From Asticcacaulis aquaticus (GTDB lineage Bacteria; Pseudomonadota; Alphaproteobacteria; Caulobacterales; Caulobacteraceae): 64,000 bases of DNA. The stretch is from the NCBI RefSeq assembly GCF_028550415.1, contig NZ_JAQQKX010000018.1, positions 1 to 64,000 of the forward strand. The letters run 5' to 3'. Position numbers and translations under genes: made by a program. Below the pieces are notes generated by a model. It did no database searches. It was not told the DNA's origin and saw only the letters and a program-made list of their open reading frames with translations. This document shows positions 10,201 to 18,409 of the stretch, piece by piece (position 1 is the first letter of the stretch; each line of letters opens with the position of its first letter).

Positions 10201-11150
10201 CCGATACCCGTCCGACCGCCGCCCAGACCTGGACGACGACCGAGCGGGGCCAGCCGACGCTCAGCATGAGCGACTACGGCTTCCACCACGGTGACGTCTG
10301 GTATCGCGGCCACGTCAAGATCACCGACCAGACCGCCGATCAGCTTGAGCTGTTCTACGGCGCGGGCGGTGCGGGTCTGATTCAGGTGTGGGTCGACGGC
10401 AAATATATCGGCCACGATGAGCTCGATACGGGCCGTCAGTTCCCCGAAACCACCGACAGCATCAAGTTCAAGCTCGACAAGCTGACCCCCGGCGATCACG
10501 TCATCTCGGTCATGGTGCGCAACAATTCGCACAACTGGGATCTGATGGCCGACGACGCGCATCGTGAAGCGCGCGGCCTGATCGCCGCCTCCCTGACCAC
10601 GAAGGCGGGCCGTCGCTTCGCCGTGCCGATCGAGTGGCGCATCCAGGGTAATAAGGGCGGCGAGGAAATCGCCGATCTGGTCCGCGGGCCGATGAACAAT
10701 GGCGGTCTCTACGGCGAACGCGAAGGCTGGTATCTGCCGGGCAAACAGGACGGCTGGGAAAACGCCAGCCCGACCGCGGCCCCGCCGGCGGCGGGCACCT
10801 ACTGGCTGCGCACGCAGTTCAAGCTCGACCTGCCCAAGGGCCACGACGTGCAACTGGGCCTCAGCTTCGGCGACACCACCGTGCCGCGCTCGGAGCGTGA
10901 AAACCGCGTCTTGATCTTCGTCAATGGCTGGAATATGGGGCAGTTCATCGCCCATATCGGGCCGCAGCGCACCTTCGTCATTCCGCCGGGCATTCTCAAT
11001 CCCAATGGCGACAACACCATCACTTTGGCGGTCACCACCGACGGCAAGCCTGAAAATGCCCTCGAACCCGTCAAACTCGTCAACCTGCGCACCGTGCGCG
11101 GCGGCGTGCCACTTGAAATCGTGGCCGCTCCCAACAAACTGCAAAGATAG
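7254..11150 (+). CDS. Secreted two-domain glycoside hydrolase, GH43-like plus GH35 beta-galactosidase
   Basis: A 1298-residue exported enzyme. Residues 1-35 are a signal peptide (cleavage after SFA). Residues about 60-325 form a five-bladed propeller of GH43 type; candidate catalytic residues are Asp104 (RDPSI), Asp212 (FIDTF) and Glu262 (WREGQ). Residues about 337-1000 form a GH35 beta-galactosidase with acid/base Glu492 (YQLENELG) and nucleophile Glu598 (GFAAELG). Two or more beta-sandwich domains follow (for example GDVWYRGHVKI and the terminal NVRGGxPLE-like end). GH35 enzymes release terminal galactose, and GH43 enzymes usually cleave arabinan, xylan or galactan, so removal of rhamnogalacturonan side chains is the likely role. 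ATG 7254 follows AGAGGA. The GH105 gene starts 9 bp after the stop. Confidence 0.88.
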   Translation: MPYSKTLRGRAAFSRVSQIGLIAALGGALAFGSFAQELGIPQGSDVNKQNVQKADAQKDAPVFLMSSFMATSQNTMSLFTSSDGVTFHTLASEAYTPSSRLLRDPSIIRHTDGYYYVVYTTNWDGADFGVTRSKDLRNWEFVREVKIDLPDVTNTWAPEWFRDKDGSLKVVVSLSKGGTKGPFGAYVIEANADLTQWSAPKALKGLEGNFIDTFVVSTDKGYTAFVKNETTKFIELATAKSLYGPWTIEKKGDWAGWGNWREGQALVKLPNGGWRIYFDDYLTKHYWYSDSLDGFKTWTPKKEIDGVSGVVRHFTVMAEDPKLYAEATKPKGAPKKVTWDEHSMMVDGKRIMVWSGEVHPFRLPNPSLWRDVLQKMKAAGFNGVAFYFDWGYHSPAPGVYDFSGVRNVERALEIAEEEGMYVIARTGPYVNAELTGGGFPGWMLRSRAEARTDDPVYLAATDEWMTQINAIIARHQITDGGGTVIAYQLENELGKVEPKHVRQMEHLAKKAREDGITVPFFHNAAGRLPDWTPKNSTAPWANSGPTDMYAFDGYPGGTCNVHADPSGPNKAPDWGIYGKNVPKIGSLSSPKTPGFAAELGAGWFDYWGSNGTYNCTAERQGKGYQRVFYGTNLINRITIHNIYMTFGGTSWGWLAGPVVYTSYDYGAPISEDRGLRPKGLALKQQGMFVQAAEQVLAEMDKGPEIKSSNEKIKVYHNINPTLKTHILFAVHSPSDQLTDDSATFEVTTTDGTYKIPVRVNGQDAKMLLAGYDMERQRLVYSNSEIQTHFKNGDQDLVLLQGRTNETGETVLRYASAPKVEVLSGVATSKYDAKTGDLKISYTHNGLIRLRITDGGRAPLLLLIADEPTSYNFWKQDTAEGPVLQLTAALVRGAKLSGGKLDLTGDIATDSALTIWGPKSIQSVTFNGEALSLVPQADGSVMSAQPLPRPATVTLPDLEAQQWMRRTDSPEAQPGFDDSKWVKADTRPTAAQTWTTTERGQPTLSMSDYGFHHGDVWYRGHVKITDQTADQLELFYGAGGAGLIQVWVDGKYIGHDELDTGRQFPETTDSIKFKLDKLTPGDHVISVMVRNNSHNWDLMADDAHREARGLIAASLTTKAGRRFAVPIEWRIQGNKGGEEIADLVRGPMNNGGLYGEREGWYLPGKQDGWENASPTAAPPAAGTYWLRTQFKLDLPKGHDVQLGLSFGDTTVPRSERENRVLIFVNGWNMGQFIAHIGPQRTFVIPPGILNPNGDNTITLAVTTDGKPENALEPVKLVNLRTVRGGVPLEIVAAPNKLQR

Positions 11151-11159
11151 TTCTTCCCC

Positions 11160-12335
11160 ATGGCCGTCAATACCAAGAACCAGATCCTCACGCCGACCGA
11201 TCCGTTCAACATCCACCCGCTGCTGCAGCATCAGTCGGCAGCGCTGGGGGCGGATCGTAACGACTACCTCGCCGCCATCGACGGCCTGATCGACAACCTC
11301 GTCAATATCGAGGACACCTCGGGCGAGTTCCTGCTGCGTCTGACCGACGGTCGCGTGATCGACACCAAGGCCTGGCACGGCTTCGAATGGACGCAGGGCA
11401 TCGGCCTGTACGGCATGTACAAGGTGTGGGAGATGACCGGCGACAAAAAAGCCTGGGACATCATGATCAACTGGTTCGAGGACCGGTTCAAGGAAGGCTC
11501 GCCGTCGCGCAATATCAACACCGTCGCGCCGTTCCTGACGCTGGCCTACCTCTATGAGCGCACCGGCGACCGTCGTTACCTGCCGTACCTCGATGTGTGG
11601 GCCGAGTGGGTCTATAACGAGCTGCCGCGTACCGAAGAGGGCGGCTTCCAGCACATCGTCTATAACAGCGTCAACAATCAGCAGATGTGGGACGACACCC
11701 TGATGATGTCGGTCGTGCCGCTGGCCAAGATCGGCCTGCTGCTCAACCGTCCGCATTATGTCGAAGAGGCCAAGCGTCAGTTCCTCATCCACATCAAGTA
11801 CCTGACCGACCGCAAGACCGGCCTGTGGTTCCACGGCTGGACCTTCGACGGGCGTCACAACTTCGCCGACGCCCTGTGGGGCCGCGGCAATTCGTGGGTC
11901 ACGATCGTGATCCCGGAATTCATCGAGCTGCTCGACCTGCCGAAGGACGACGCCTTCCGCATGTTCCTCATCGAGACGCTGGAAGCGCAGGTCAAGGCGC
12001 TGGCCAAGGTTCAGGCCCCGTCGGGCCTGTGGCGCACCATCCTCGACGACGAGACGTCGTACGAAGAAGCCGCCGCGTCCGCGGGCTTCGCCTACGGCAT
12101 CCTCAAGGCCGTGCGTAAGGGCTATATCTCGAAAGAGTATGAGGCCATCGGCATCAAGGGCGCCAAGGCCGTCCGCGCACACATCAACGAGGCGGGCGAA
12201 CTGACTCAGGTGTCGTTCGGTACGCCGGTGTTCAACTCGATTCAGGAATACAAGGACATTCCGCTGACCTCCATGCCGTTCGGTCAGGCCATGGCCTTGC
12301 TGACCATGGGTGAGTTCCTGTATCGGTTTATCTAA
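11160..12335 (+). CDS. Unsaturated rhamnogalacturonyl hydrolase (GH105, YteR/YesR-like)
   Basis: This hydrolase removes the unsaturated galacturonic acid from the end of rhamnogalacturonan fragments made by lyases, leaving rhamnose ends. It is 391 residues long and has the (alpha/alpha)6-barrel sequence pattern. The acid residue is Asp179 in MWDDTLMM, matching the WxDT aspartate of YteR. Other family marks are WHGFEWTQG, HGWTFDGRHNFA and WGRGNSWV. There is no signal peptide, so it acts in the cytoplasm on imported oligosaccharides. It starts 9 bp after the upstream glycosidase and has only a weak ribosome site, which suggests translational coupling. Its unsaturated product goes on to the KduI/DhuI and KduD proteins encoded at 19728-22272. 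Confidence 0.92.
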   Translation: MAVNTKNQILTPTDPFNIHPLLQHQSAALGADRNDYLAAIDGLIDNLVNIEDTSGEFLLRLTDGRVIDTKAWHGFEWTQGIGLYGMYKVWEMTGDKKAWDIMINWFEDRFKEGSPSRNINTVAPFLTLAYLYERTGDRRYLPYLDVWAEWVYNELPRTEEGGFQHIVYNSVNNQQMWDDTLMMSVVPLAKIGLLLNRPHYVEEAKRQFLIHIKYLTDRKTGLWFHGWTFDGRHNFADALWGRGNSWVTIVIPEFIELLDLPKDDAFRMFLIETLEAQVKALAKVQAPSGLWRTILDDETSYEEAAASAGFAYGILKAVRKGYISKEYEAIGIKGAKAVRAHINEAGELTQVSFGTPVFNSIQEYKDIPLTSMPFGQAMALLTMGEFLYRFI

Positions 12336-12340
12336 TGCAT

Positions 12341-12450
12341 CCCCTCTCCCCTGCGGGGAGAGGGTGGTCCGTCAGGACCGGGTGAGGGGGAAAGGACAGA
12401 GTTTCAGGACTCCCCCTCACCCCGGCCCTCTCCCCACAGGGAGAGGGGGT
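12341..12450. repeat. Palindromic element, CCCTCTCCC subtype (GH105 / symporter spacer)
   Basis: Two arms, CCCCTCTCCC-hairpin-GGGAGAGGGTGG and CCCTCTCCCC-hairpin-GGGAGAGGGGG, flank a middle with GGTGAGGGGG and CCCCCTCACCC pairing to each other. It starts 5 bp after the GH105 stop and ends 22 bp before the symporter start, inside what is probably one operon. Confidence 0.85.
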
Positions 12451-12472
12451 ATTTTACGGGGAGTGAAACGAC

Positions 12473-14092
12473 ATGGCCGAAGCGCCGACTGTACGTAAAC
12501 CAAGCTGGATCAACTACTGGGGCTGGGGCTCCGGCGACATGCTGGGCGCGGGCGCTCAAGCGGTCATCACCGGCTGGCTGTTCTATTTCTTCACGACCTT
12601 CTGCGGCCTGACCGCCGTCGAAGCGGGCCTGATCCTCGGCCTGCCGCGTCTGCTGGAGGCGATCACCTGCCCGCTGATCGGCTATATCTCGGACAATCTG
12701 CGTCATACGTGGGTGGGCCGCAAGATCGGTCGACGCAAGATATTCCTGATGATCACCATACCGCTGCTGCCGTGTTTCGCCCTGATCTTCGTGTCGGGCC
12801 AGACCTTCTGGTACTACCTGATCACCTTTATCTTCTTCGAATTCCTCTACACCATGTTCCTGATCCCGTGGGAAACCTTGGCAGCTGAAATGACCAAGGA
12901 TTACAAGGAGAAGGCCAAGTTTGCCGGGGCGCGGATGATCATCGCGCAGTCCTCGGCCATCCTCGCCTCCTACCTGCCGAAGTTCATCATCGACAATTTC
13001 GGCGGCAAGGGTTCGGCGGATACCTTCCTGATCATGGCGTCGATCTTCGGCGTTCTGTTCTCGCTGGTCGTCATTCTGGTCGTCATCTTCTCGTGGGAGC
13101 GCCCCTATACCGAGGAAGAAAAGCTGATCAAGCCGCAGCCGCTCAACCTCGGTGCGGCGCTGATGATCCCGGTCAATATGTTCCGCGACCTGTTCTCGAC
13201 GCTTAAGCTCAAGGCCTTCCGTCAGCATCTGTCGGTCTATCTGGGCGGTTACCTGTCGCAGGACATCTTCAACACGGCCTTCCCGATCTTCGTGGCGACC
13301 GTTCTGGCGGCGGGTACGGTCCTGACCAAGGACGGCACGACCAGCCTGATCGCCGGGATGATGACGATGATGTACGTCGCCCAGCTCATCTCGGTCATGG
13401 TGGCCATTCAGGTCGTCATCAAGACGGGTCCGGTTCTGGCCTATCGCATCGCCATCAGCTTCGTCGCGGCATCGCTGATCCTGTTCCTCGCCTTCTACCT
13501 GACCCAGCCTGCCGGTTTCGCCGCCGGTCTGAACGGCATCAATGGCGACCTGTTCGCGGCGTTCAGCCAGTCGAACTTCGGCGTCGTCTTCTGGCTGTTC
13601 GTGCCGATCATCCTGGCGGGTCTGGGGCGCGGGACGCTGAACTTCGTGCCGTGGTCGGTCTATAACTACCTGCCCGATATCGACGAAGCTGTCACCGGTC
13701 AACGCCGCGAAGGTATCTTCGCCGGGGTCATGACGCTGGTGCGCAAGGTGGCTCAGTCGGGCGCCATCGTCGTCACCGGCTGGATCATCAATGCGGGTGG
13801 CTATGTGCCGCAACCGAAGGATCAGGCCGAACTGATCACCCAGACGCCGGAAGCCATCCACACCATCGTCCTGCTGCTCATCGGCGGTCCGATCGTGGTC
13901 ATGGTGCTGGGGATGATCCTGTCGTGGAGCTTCGGGCTCAATGTGAAGAGCCACGCCGTTCTGGTGCACGAGGTCGAACGTCTGCGCGCCGGTGAAACCG
14001 AAGCGGAATCGGAAGAAAGCCGCAAGATCGTCGAAGGTCTCACCGGCTGGAAGTTCGAACACCTGTGGAACCGCAAGCCGAAGAAGCGTTAA
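12473..14092 (+). CDS. GPH-family (MelB-like) sugar:cation symporter for pectic oligosaccharides
   Basis: A 539-residue inner-membrane protein with about 12 hydrophobic segments, of the glycoside-pentoside-hexuronide symporter family. The N-terminus shows the family's GSGDMLGAGAQ motif, and the loop after helix 2 has DNLRHTWVGRKIGRRK, which matches the conserved GRR-x-K region. Homologues next to GH105 genes import oligogalacturonides or rhamnogalacturonan fragments (YteP-independent systems, inferred). Placement directly after GH105 supports that substrate. The ATG follows GGGGAG. A long charged C-terminal tail (residues about 490-539) follows the last helix. Two hairpins after the stop close the operon. 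Confidence 0.85.
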   Translation: MAEAPTVRKPSWINYWGWGSGDMLGAGAQAVITGWLFYFFTTFCGLTAVEAGLILGLPRLLEAITCPLIGYISDNLRHTWVGRKIGRRKIFLMITIPLLPCFALIFVSGQTFWYYLITFIFFEFLYTMFLIPWETLAAEMTKDYKEKAKFAGARMIIAQSSAILASYLPKFIIDNFGGKGSADTFLIMASIFGVLFSLVVILVVIFSWERPYTEEEKLIKPQPLNLGAALMIPVNMFRDLFSTLKLKAFRQHLSVYLGGYLSQDIFNTAFPIFVATVLAAGTVLTKDGTTSLIAGMMTMMYVAQLISVMVAIQVVIKTGPVLAYRIAISFVAASLILFLAFYLTQPAGFAAGLNGINGDLFAAFSQSNFGVVFWLFVPIILAGLGRGTLNFVPWSVYNYLPDIDEAVTGQRREGIFAGVMTLVRKVAQSGAIVVTGWIINAGGYVPQPKDQAELITQTPEAIHTIVLLLIGGPIVVMVLGMILSWSFGLNVKSHAVLVHEVERLRAGETEAESEESRKIVEGLTGWKFEHLWNRKPKKR

Positions 14093-14117
14093 TCGCGCTT
14101 GTCCCAGCCAATAAAAA

Positions 14118-14147
14118 AGCCGCTCCTCACGGGGCGGCTTTTTTTGT
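14118..14147 (+). terminator. Rho-independent terminator after the symporter gene
   Basis: GCCGCTCC and GGGGCGGC form a stem around a short loop, followed by a run of seven T. It lies 26 bp after the stop codon. Confidence 0.8.
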
Positions 14148-14158
14148 GGTGCATGTCT

Positions 14159-14204
14159 AAAAATCATACCTCCCTGCACTTTAGTGCGGGGAGGTATGAT
14201 TTTT
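14159..14204. terminator. Single-hairpin form of the palindromic element, acting as a two-way terminator
   Basis: A near-perfect stem AAAAATCATACCTCCC / GGGAGGTATGATTTTT carries the same GCAC-ttta-GTGC tip seen in the element at 5039. With A and T runs at both ends it can terminate both the plus-strand symporter operon and the minus-strand lactonase gene, whose stop is 2 bp away. Confidence 0.8.
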
Positions 14205-14205
14205 G

Positions 14206-15111
14206 TCAGAGCTCAATCCCCAGCCGATATAGCCGGTTGGCATTGCCTGCGAACATGGCCAGACGCTCGGCCTCGCTGAAATCAGCCGTGACCGTGTCGA
14301 AGCTGTTCATGATCGTCGCATAGTCCGAGAACAGCTTGTCGGTCGGCACGTCCGACGCGAACATCACGCGGTCGACGCCGAAAATCTCGATGGTCTTCAG
14401 CACGATCGGGCGGATGCTCTCGGTGGTCCATTTGCGGTCAGCGAAGCCCATGCCGGAAATCTTGACCGAGACGTGCGGCATGGCGGCCAGACGGCGCATA
14501 CCGGCTTCCCAGCGGTCCATATGGCCCTCGCCGTCATTGACCGGCATCCCGGCATGATTGAGCATGACGGGGATGTTCGGATGCTTGGCCGCCAGATCGG
14601 CCGCCGCCGCCATCTGGTTGGTATAGATTTGCAGGTCGAAGGACAGGTTATATTTGGCCAGCAGCGCATAACCGGCCTGCCACTGCGGGTCGTCGAGCAG
14701 GTTCTTCGGCGTGTAGCTGAAATAGCTGTCGGGGTGCCAGTTGAGGATATGGCGGATGCCGCGCACCGCCGGGTAACGTGAGTGCGCCGCCAGAAGTGTT
14801 TCGACCTCCGGATCGTTGAGCGCCGCAAAGGCCACGATGCCCGTCGGGATACCGGTCTCGTCCGACAGGCGCTGCAGCCACTGGGTTTCAGTCAGGGCGT
14901 CGTCGCCGTGCGCGCCCGCGTCGATATGGACCGTGCCGCGCACGTCAAAGCCCGTGGCGTCGGCCTGATAATGGGCGGGGAGGTAGGTCGAGGCGATGGC
15001 CTCGGTCGAGCCATTGACGCCTGAGTCGTCGAACGGGGCGCTGAGCCAGCCGTAACGGAGCAGGTCAAGGTCCCACAGGTGGATATGGGCGTCGATGAAG
15101 GGTGTTTTCAC
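14206..15111 (-). CDS. Amidohydrolase-family sugar lactonase, probable L-rhamnono-1,4-lactonase
   Basis: A 301-residue TIM-barrel metal hydrolase of the amidohydrolase-2 group (COG3618). It opens with the metal motif FIDAHIHLWD (His9, His11) and ends with the FASDVPTD aspartate region; VMLNHAG holds another likely ligand. Fungal and bacterial rhamnonolactonases of the oxidative L-rhamnose pathway belong to this superfamily. It would hydrolyse the lactone made by the dehydrogenase at 18754. The start is GTG 15111 behind a strong GGAGG at about 8 bases. It is the last gene of the minus-strand run rhmD, diketo-hydrolase, SDR, lactonase. An L-fuconolactonase role is the main alternative. Confidence 0.75.
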   Translation of the reverse strand: MKTPFIDAHIHLWDLDLLRYGWLSAPFDDSGVNGSTEAIASTYLPAHYQADATGFDVRGTVHIDAGAHGDDALTETQWLQRLSDETGIPTGIVAFAALNDPEVETLLAAHSRYPAVRGIRHILNWHPDSYFSYTPKNLLDDPQWQAGYALLAKYNLSFDLQIYTNQMAAAADLAAKHPNIPVMLNHAGMPVNDGEGHMDRWEAGMRRLAAMPHVSVKISGMGFADRKWTTESIRPIVLKTIEIFGVDRVMFASDVPTDKLFSDYATIMNSFDTVTADFSEAERLAMFAGNANRLYRLGIEL

Positions 15112-15128
15112 AGGGTATCCTCCGTATT

Positions 15129-15275
15129 CATCCTCCCCTGTGAAACGGGGGAGGTGTCAGCGCGAAGTCGCTGACGGAGGGGGCAATATCGGGTGGGGTG
15201 GCCCCCTCCGTCATCCGCTTCACTTTGTTTCGCGGATGCCACCTCCCCCGTTCGCAGCGCTCACAGGGGAGGATG
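15129..15275. repeat. Palindromic element, second subtype full copy (SDR / lactonase spacer)
   Basis: Arms CATCCTCCCC ... GGGGGAGGTG and CACCTCCCCC ... AGGGGAGGATG are mirror images. Inner segments GACGGAGGGGGC and GCCCCCTCCGTC also pair. It spans nearly the whole spacer between two genes of the rhamnose oxidation operon. Confidence 0.88.
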
Positions 15276-15282
15276 TTAGCAT

Positions 15283-16029
15283 TTAGAACGTCGTGCGGCC
15301 GCCCGAGGTGTCGAAGGTCGAGGCCGTGGTGAACGAGCACTCTTCCGACGCCATGAAGGTCACCATGGCCGCCGATTCGTCGACGATGCCCAGACGACCC
15401 ATCGGGATCTTCGAGCGCATGTAGTCGACCTGCGACTGCGGCAACTGAGCCAGGATCGGCGACTCGAACGTCGCCGGGGTCAGGGCGTTGACGATGACGC
15501 CCTTGGTGGCCAGTTCCTTGCCGAGCGACTTGGTGAAGCCGATCACGCCCGCCTTGGAGGCCGAATAGGCCGAAGCGTTCGGATTGCCTTCCTTGCCCGC
15601 GACCGAGGCCACGTTGACGATACGGCCATAGCCGTTTTCCAGCATGTAGGGGATGATCTCACGGTTGCAGTAGAACAGGCCGTTGAGATTGATATCCATG
15701 ACCTTAAGCCACGAATCGACGGGGAATTCCCACACCGGTACGGTGGCGCCGGTGATGCCCGCCGAAGCGATCAGGATGTCGATCTTACCCAGGATCTCAG
15801 CCGACTTTTTGGCGGCGGCGGTGACTTCCTCAAGCTTCGAGACGTCCAGCGCCACGAAACCGGCGGCGCCGATTTCCTTGGCGGTGGCTTCGAGCATTTC
15901 GGCGTTCAGATCCCACAGGACGACCTTACCACCTTCGGCGATGATGCGGGCGGCGGCGGCCTTACCCAAACCACCAGCAGCGCCGGTGATGACGGCGCAA
16001 CGGCCTTTGTAACGATCAGCGTAAGCCAT
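15283..16029 (-). CDS. SDR dehydrogenase, probable 2-keto-3-deoxy-L-rhamnonate 4-dehydrogenase
   Basis: A 248-residue classical short-chain dehydrogenase. It has TGAAGGLG (15-22) for NAD(P) binding, NASAG, and the catalytic Ser142, Tyr155 and Lys159. Segments such as NLNGLFYCNREIIPYM, ASVAGKEGNPNASAYSASK and the C-terminal FTTASTFDTSGGRTTF match the LRA5 type of the Sphingomonas oxidative rhamnose pathway as I remember it. The enzyme oxidises C4 of 2-keto-3-deoxy-L-rhamnonate to give the 2,4-diketo acid. Its start codon overlaps the stop of the diketo-hydrolase gene (TAATG), so the two consecutive steps are translationally coupled. Confidence 0.85.
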   Translation of the reverse strand: MAYADRYKGRCAVITGAAGGLGKAAAARIIAEGGKVVLWDLNAEMLEATAKEIGAAGFVALDVSKLEEVTAAAKKSAEILGKIDILIASAGITGATVPVWEFPVDSWLKVMDINLNGLFYCNREIIPYMLENGYGRIVNVASVAGKEGNPNASAYSASKAGVIGFTKSLGKELATKGVIVNALTPATFESPILAQLPQSQVDYMRSKIPMGRLGIVDESAAMVTFMASEECSFTTASTFDTSGGRTTF

Positions 16030-16901
16030 TACTCAATGATCTCCAGGCCTTCGAGGGTGAACGGCACGACGGTCTGGCGCTGTTCGCCGAGGCCGGTGAT
16101 GCCGAGGTGCATGGTGTCGCCCGCGTTCAGATAGATCGCGGTCGGCTTCTGGCCTTCGCCGACGCCCGGCGGGGTGCCGGTGATGACGAGGTCGCCCGGT
16201 TGCAGGGTGATGAACTGCGAGATGTAGCTGATGCAGTGGGCAACGTTGAAGATCAGGGTCTTGGTGTTGCCGGTCTGACGGCGGACGCCGTTGACGTCGA
16301 GGAACATGTCGAGGTTGTGCACGTCGCCGATTTCGTCCGGCGTGACCAGCCACGGGCCGGTCGGGCAGAAGGTGTCGGCGCCCTTGCCCTTGACCCACTG
16401 CGTGCCGCGTTCCTTCTGGAAGGCGCGCTCGGAGATGTCGTTGACCAGCACGTAACCGGCGACGTGATCGAGCGCGGTGGCTTCGTCCACGTAACGGCAG
16501 GTCTTGCCGATGATCAGGCCCAGTTCGACTTCCCAGTCCAGCTTGGTCGCGTCACGCGGCTTGATGACCACGTCGTTCGGGCCGGTCAGCGAGGTGATGG
16601 CCTTGGTGAAGAAGATCGGCTCCGGCGGCACGGGCAGGCCGGCTTCGGCGGCGTGGTCGGCATAGTTCAGGCCGACGGCAATGATCTTGTTGATCTTGTT
16701 GACCGGCACGCCGTAACGGACGTCGCCTTCGACAACCGGCAGGGCCGACACGTCGGTGGCCTTCAGGCCGGCCAGCTTCGACAGGCGGACCTCTTCGGGG
16801 GTGATGTCGGCGACGACCGAGGACAGGTCGCGCAGCTTGCCGTCGGCATCGATAACGCCGGGCTTTTCCTGACCCTGCGGGCCAAAACGGACGAGTTTCA
16901 T
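16029..16901 (-). CDS. FAH-family hydrolase, probable 2,4-diketo-3-deoxy-L-rhamnonate hydrolase
   Basis: This is predicted to split 2,4-diketo-3-deoxy-L-rhamnonate into pyruvate and L-lactate, the last step of the oxidative route. It is 290 residues and belongs to the fumarylacetoacetate hydrolase family. The metal site is visible as Glu124 and Glu126 (DWEVELGLIIG) and Asp155 (VLVNDISERAFQ), with the catalytic-region motif GLNYADHA at 78-85 and TGTPPGVG near the C-terminus. ATG 16901 follows GAAGGAAA at 6 bases. It sits between the dehydratase gene and the SDR gene whose product precedes it in the pathway. Homologues also act in L-fucose and L-arabinose oxidation. Confidence 0.88.
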   Translation of the reverse strand: MKLVRFGPQGQEKPGVIDADGKLRDLSSVVADITPEEVRLSKLAGLKATDVSALPVVEGDVRYGVPVNKINKIIAVGLNYADHAAEAGLPVPPEPIFFTKAITSLTGPNDVVIKPRDATKLDWEVELGLIIGKTCRYVDEATALDHVAGYVLVNDISERAFQKERGTQWVKGKGADTFCPTGPWLVTPDEIGDVHNLDMFLDVNGVRRQTGNTKTLIFNVAHCISYISQFITLQPGDLVITGTPPGVGEGQKPTAIYLNAGDTMHLGITGLGEQRQTVVPFTLEGLEIIE

Positions 16902-16974
16902 TAAATTTTCCTTCAAAATTAAAGCCAACTCAAAGCGAAGAAGCGCTTCGAGCTTTGGGTTGACCATATGGACC

Positions 16975-17001
16975 ACCCCTGAATGCAAAGCATTCAGGGG
17001 T
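16975..17001. repeat. Perfect 12-bp-stem hairpin between dehydratase and hydrolase genes
   Basis: ACCCCTGAATGC and GCATTCAGGGGT pair perfectly around AAA. A second, imperfect hairpin (CAACTCAAAGC ... GCTTTGGGTTG) follows at 16926-16965. There is no T run, so RNA stabilisation or partial attenuation within the operon is more likely than full termination. Confidence 0.7.
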
Positions 17002-17010
17002 GAGTTTCAC

Positions 17011-18207
17011 TCAGTGTTCGTAGGGACGATAAAGCTTTACTTCGGGGTTCAATTCGACGCCAAAGCCCGGCTTGTCAAGCGCCGTGACCTTCATGCGGCC
17101 CTTTTCCGGAATCGGCTCACCCAGCAGCTGTGGGTGGAACATTGGCGCGACGTGATCGGCCTTAGGCGCCATCATCAGGAACTCGGCGAAGGGCGAGTTG
17201 TGGCGCGTGATGACGAAGTGGTAGCTATACACCGACGAGCCGTGCGGCACGACCAGCGTGCCCTTGGCATCGGCCAGGGCCGAGATCTTCAGCAGTTCGG
17301 TGACGCCGCCGCACCAGCCGACGTCCGGCTGGATGATGTCGCAGCAGTCCATGTCGAGCAGCATACGGAAGCCCCAGCGGGTCGATTCGTGCTCGCCCGT
17401 GGTGACCAGCATGCCCGGAGGGGCGTTTTTCTTGAGCTGCTGATAGCCCCAGTAGTCGTCCGGGTTGATGGCTTCTTCGATCCACTTGAGGCCGTATTCG
17501 TGGCACTTGTGCGCCAGCTTGGTCGCGTAGTTGACGTCGAGCGCCATCCAGCAGTCGTACATCAGCCAGAAGTCTTCGCCGACCTTCGAGCGCATGTCAG
17601 CGATCAGTTCGACGTTCTTCTTGAGGCCTTCGTCGCCTTCGACCGGACCGTGGTACAGCGGCAGCTTGCCGCCGATGAAGCCCATTTCCTTGGCCAGGTC
17701 CGGACGTGCGCCGGTGGCGTAGAATTGCAGTTCGTCGCGCACCGCGCCGCCCAGCATGTGATAGACTGGCTCCTGACGCAGCTTGCCCATCAGGTCCCAC
17801 AGGGCGAGGTCGACGCCGGAAATGGCGTTCACGACGATGCCCTTACGGCCGTAATATTGCGAGCCGAAGTACATCTGATCCCAGATGCGCTCGTATTCGA
17901 ACGGGTTACGGCCTTCGAGGAAGCGCGCGAAGTGCTTTTCGACGAGGTAGCAGGCGGGCTCACCACCGGTGGTCACGGCGAAACCGACCGTGCCGTCATC
18001 GGCTTCGATTTCGACGACCAGCGTGCCCAGCACGTTGATGCCGAACGACTTGCGCGACTGACGGTATTCGGGATAGCGCCCCATCGAGGTGGCGATGTGA
18101 TTGTCGATCCAGTGGCCTTCGCCCTGGTCGTGATAGTCGGCGCCACCGCCGCCCTCGCCACCTTTGATGACGAACGCGCGCACGTGCTTGATCTTGGGGT
18201 AACCCAT
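17011..18207 (-). CDS. rhmD: L-rhamnonate dehydratase (enolase superfamily)
   Basis: This enzyme dehydrates L-rhamnonate to 2-keto-3-deoxy-L-rhamnonate. The 398-residue sequence parallels E. coli RhmD throughout: [58 protein letters not shown] and [10 protein letters not shown]. Magnesium ligands are Asp218, Glu244 and Glu272, with His322 as the likely acid/base. ATG 18207 matches the family N-terminus (PKIKHVRAF) and has AAGG upstream. It is the first gene of the minus-strand oxidation operon and is divergent from the IclR fragment and the rhamnose dehydrogenase gene. Confidence 0.95.
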   Translation of the reverse strand: MGYPKIKHVRAFVIKGGEGGGGADYHDQGEGHWIDNHIATSMGRYPEYRQSRKSFGINVLGTLVVEIEADDGTVGFAVTTGGEPACYLVEKHFARFLEGRNPFEYERIWDQMYFGSQYYGRKGIVVNAISGVDLALWDLMGKLRQEPVYHMLGGAVRDELQFYATGARPDLAKEMGFIGGKLPLYHGPVEGDEGLKKNVELIADMRSKVGEDFWLMYDCWMALDVNYATKLAHKCHEYGLKWIEEAINPDDYWGYQQLKKNAPPGMLVTTGEHESTRWGFRMLLDMDCCDIIQPDVGWCGGVTELLKISALADAKGTLVVPHGSSVYSYHFVITRHNSPFAEFLMMAPKADHVAPMFHPQLLGEPIPEKGRMKVTALDKPGFGVELNPEVKLYRPYEH

Positions 18208-18316
18208 CTTAGAAGCCTTTTTAACCCTGCATGTCGAAAGCGGAGCCGGAAGTCCGGCAATGATCGATTTGTGGCAGTTATGCTCATTTGTGAGCGCAAA
18301 AACCGTTGCCAATCGC

Positions 18317-18330
18317 TATATTCCAATATA
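18317..18330. promoter_or_regulatory. Candidate operator in the rhmD / rhamnose dehydrogenase divergent region
   Basis: TATATT-CC-AATATA is a perfect 14-bp palindrome in the 202-bp gap between rhmD and the divergent IclR fragment. Nearby, ACGTCA occurs three times between 18361 and 18388. The palindrome is of a size that suits IclR or GntR dimers. No binding protein can be assigned from sequence alone. Confidence 0.4.
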
Positions 18331-18409
18331 TGAAATTAACCCATAGCTTATCAAGCAAAAAACGTCAGCCGCGAACGTCAAAACGTCAAATCACGGGCCT
18401 TAACGCACA

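Noticed and set aside
8583-12182. A 1199-codon open frame on the minus strand opposite the glycosidase genes
   Set aside because: It is antisense to two clear glycoside hydrolases; its product is rich in Arg, Val, Asp and Gly as expected from GC-rich codon shadows, and it has no recognisable domain.
12404-14179. A 591-codon minus-strand frame opposite the symporter gene
   Set aside because: Very rich in Asp, Glu, Arg and Gln, produced by reading hydrophobic codons backwards; no family resemblance.
16960-18333. A 457-codon plus-strand frame opposite rhmD
   Set aside because: RhmD on the other strand matches a characterised enzyme along its whole length.
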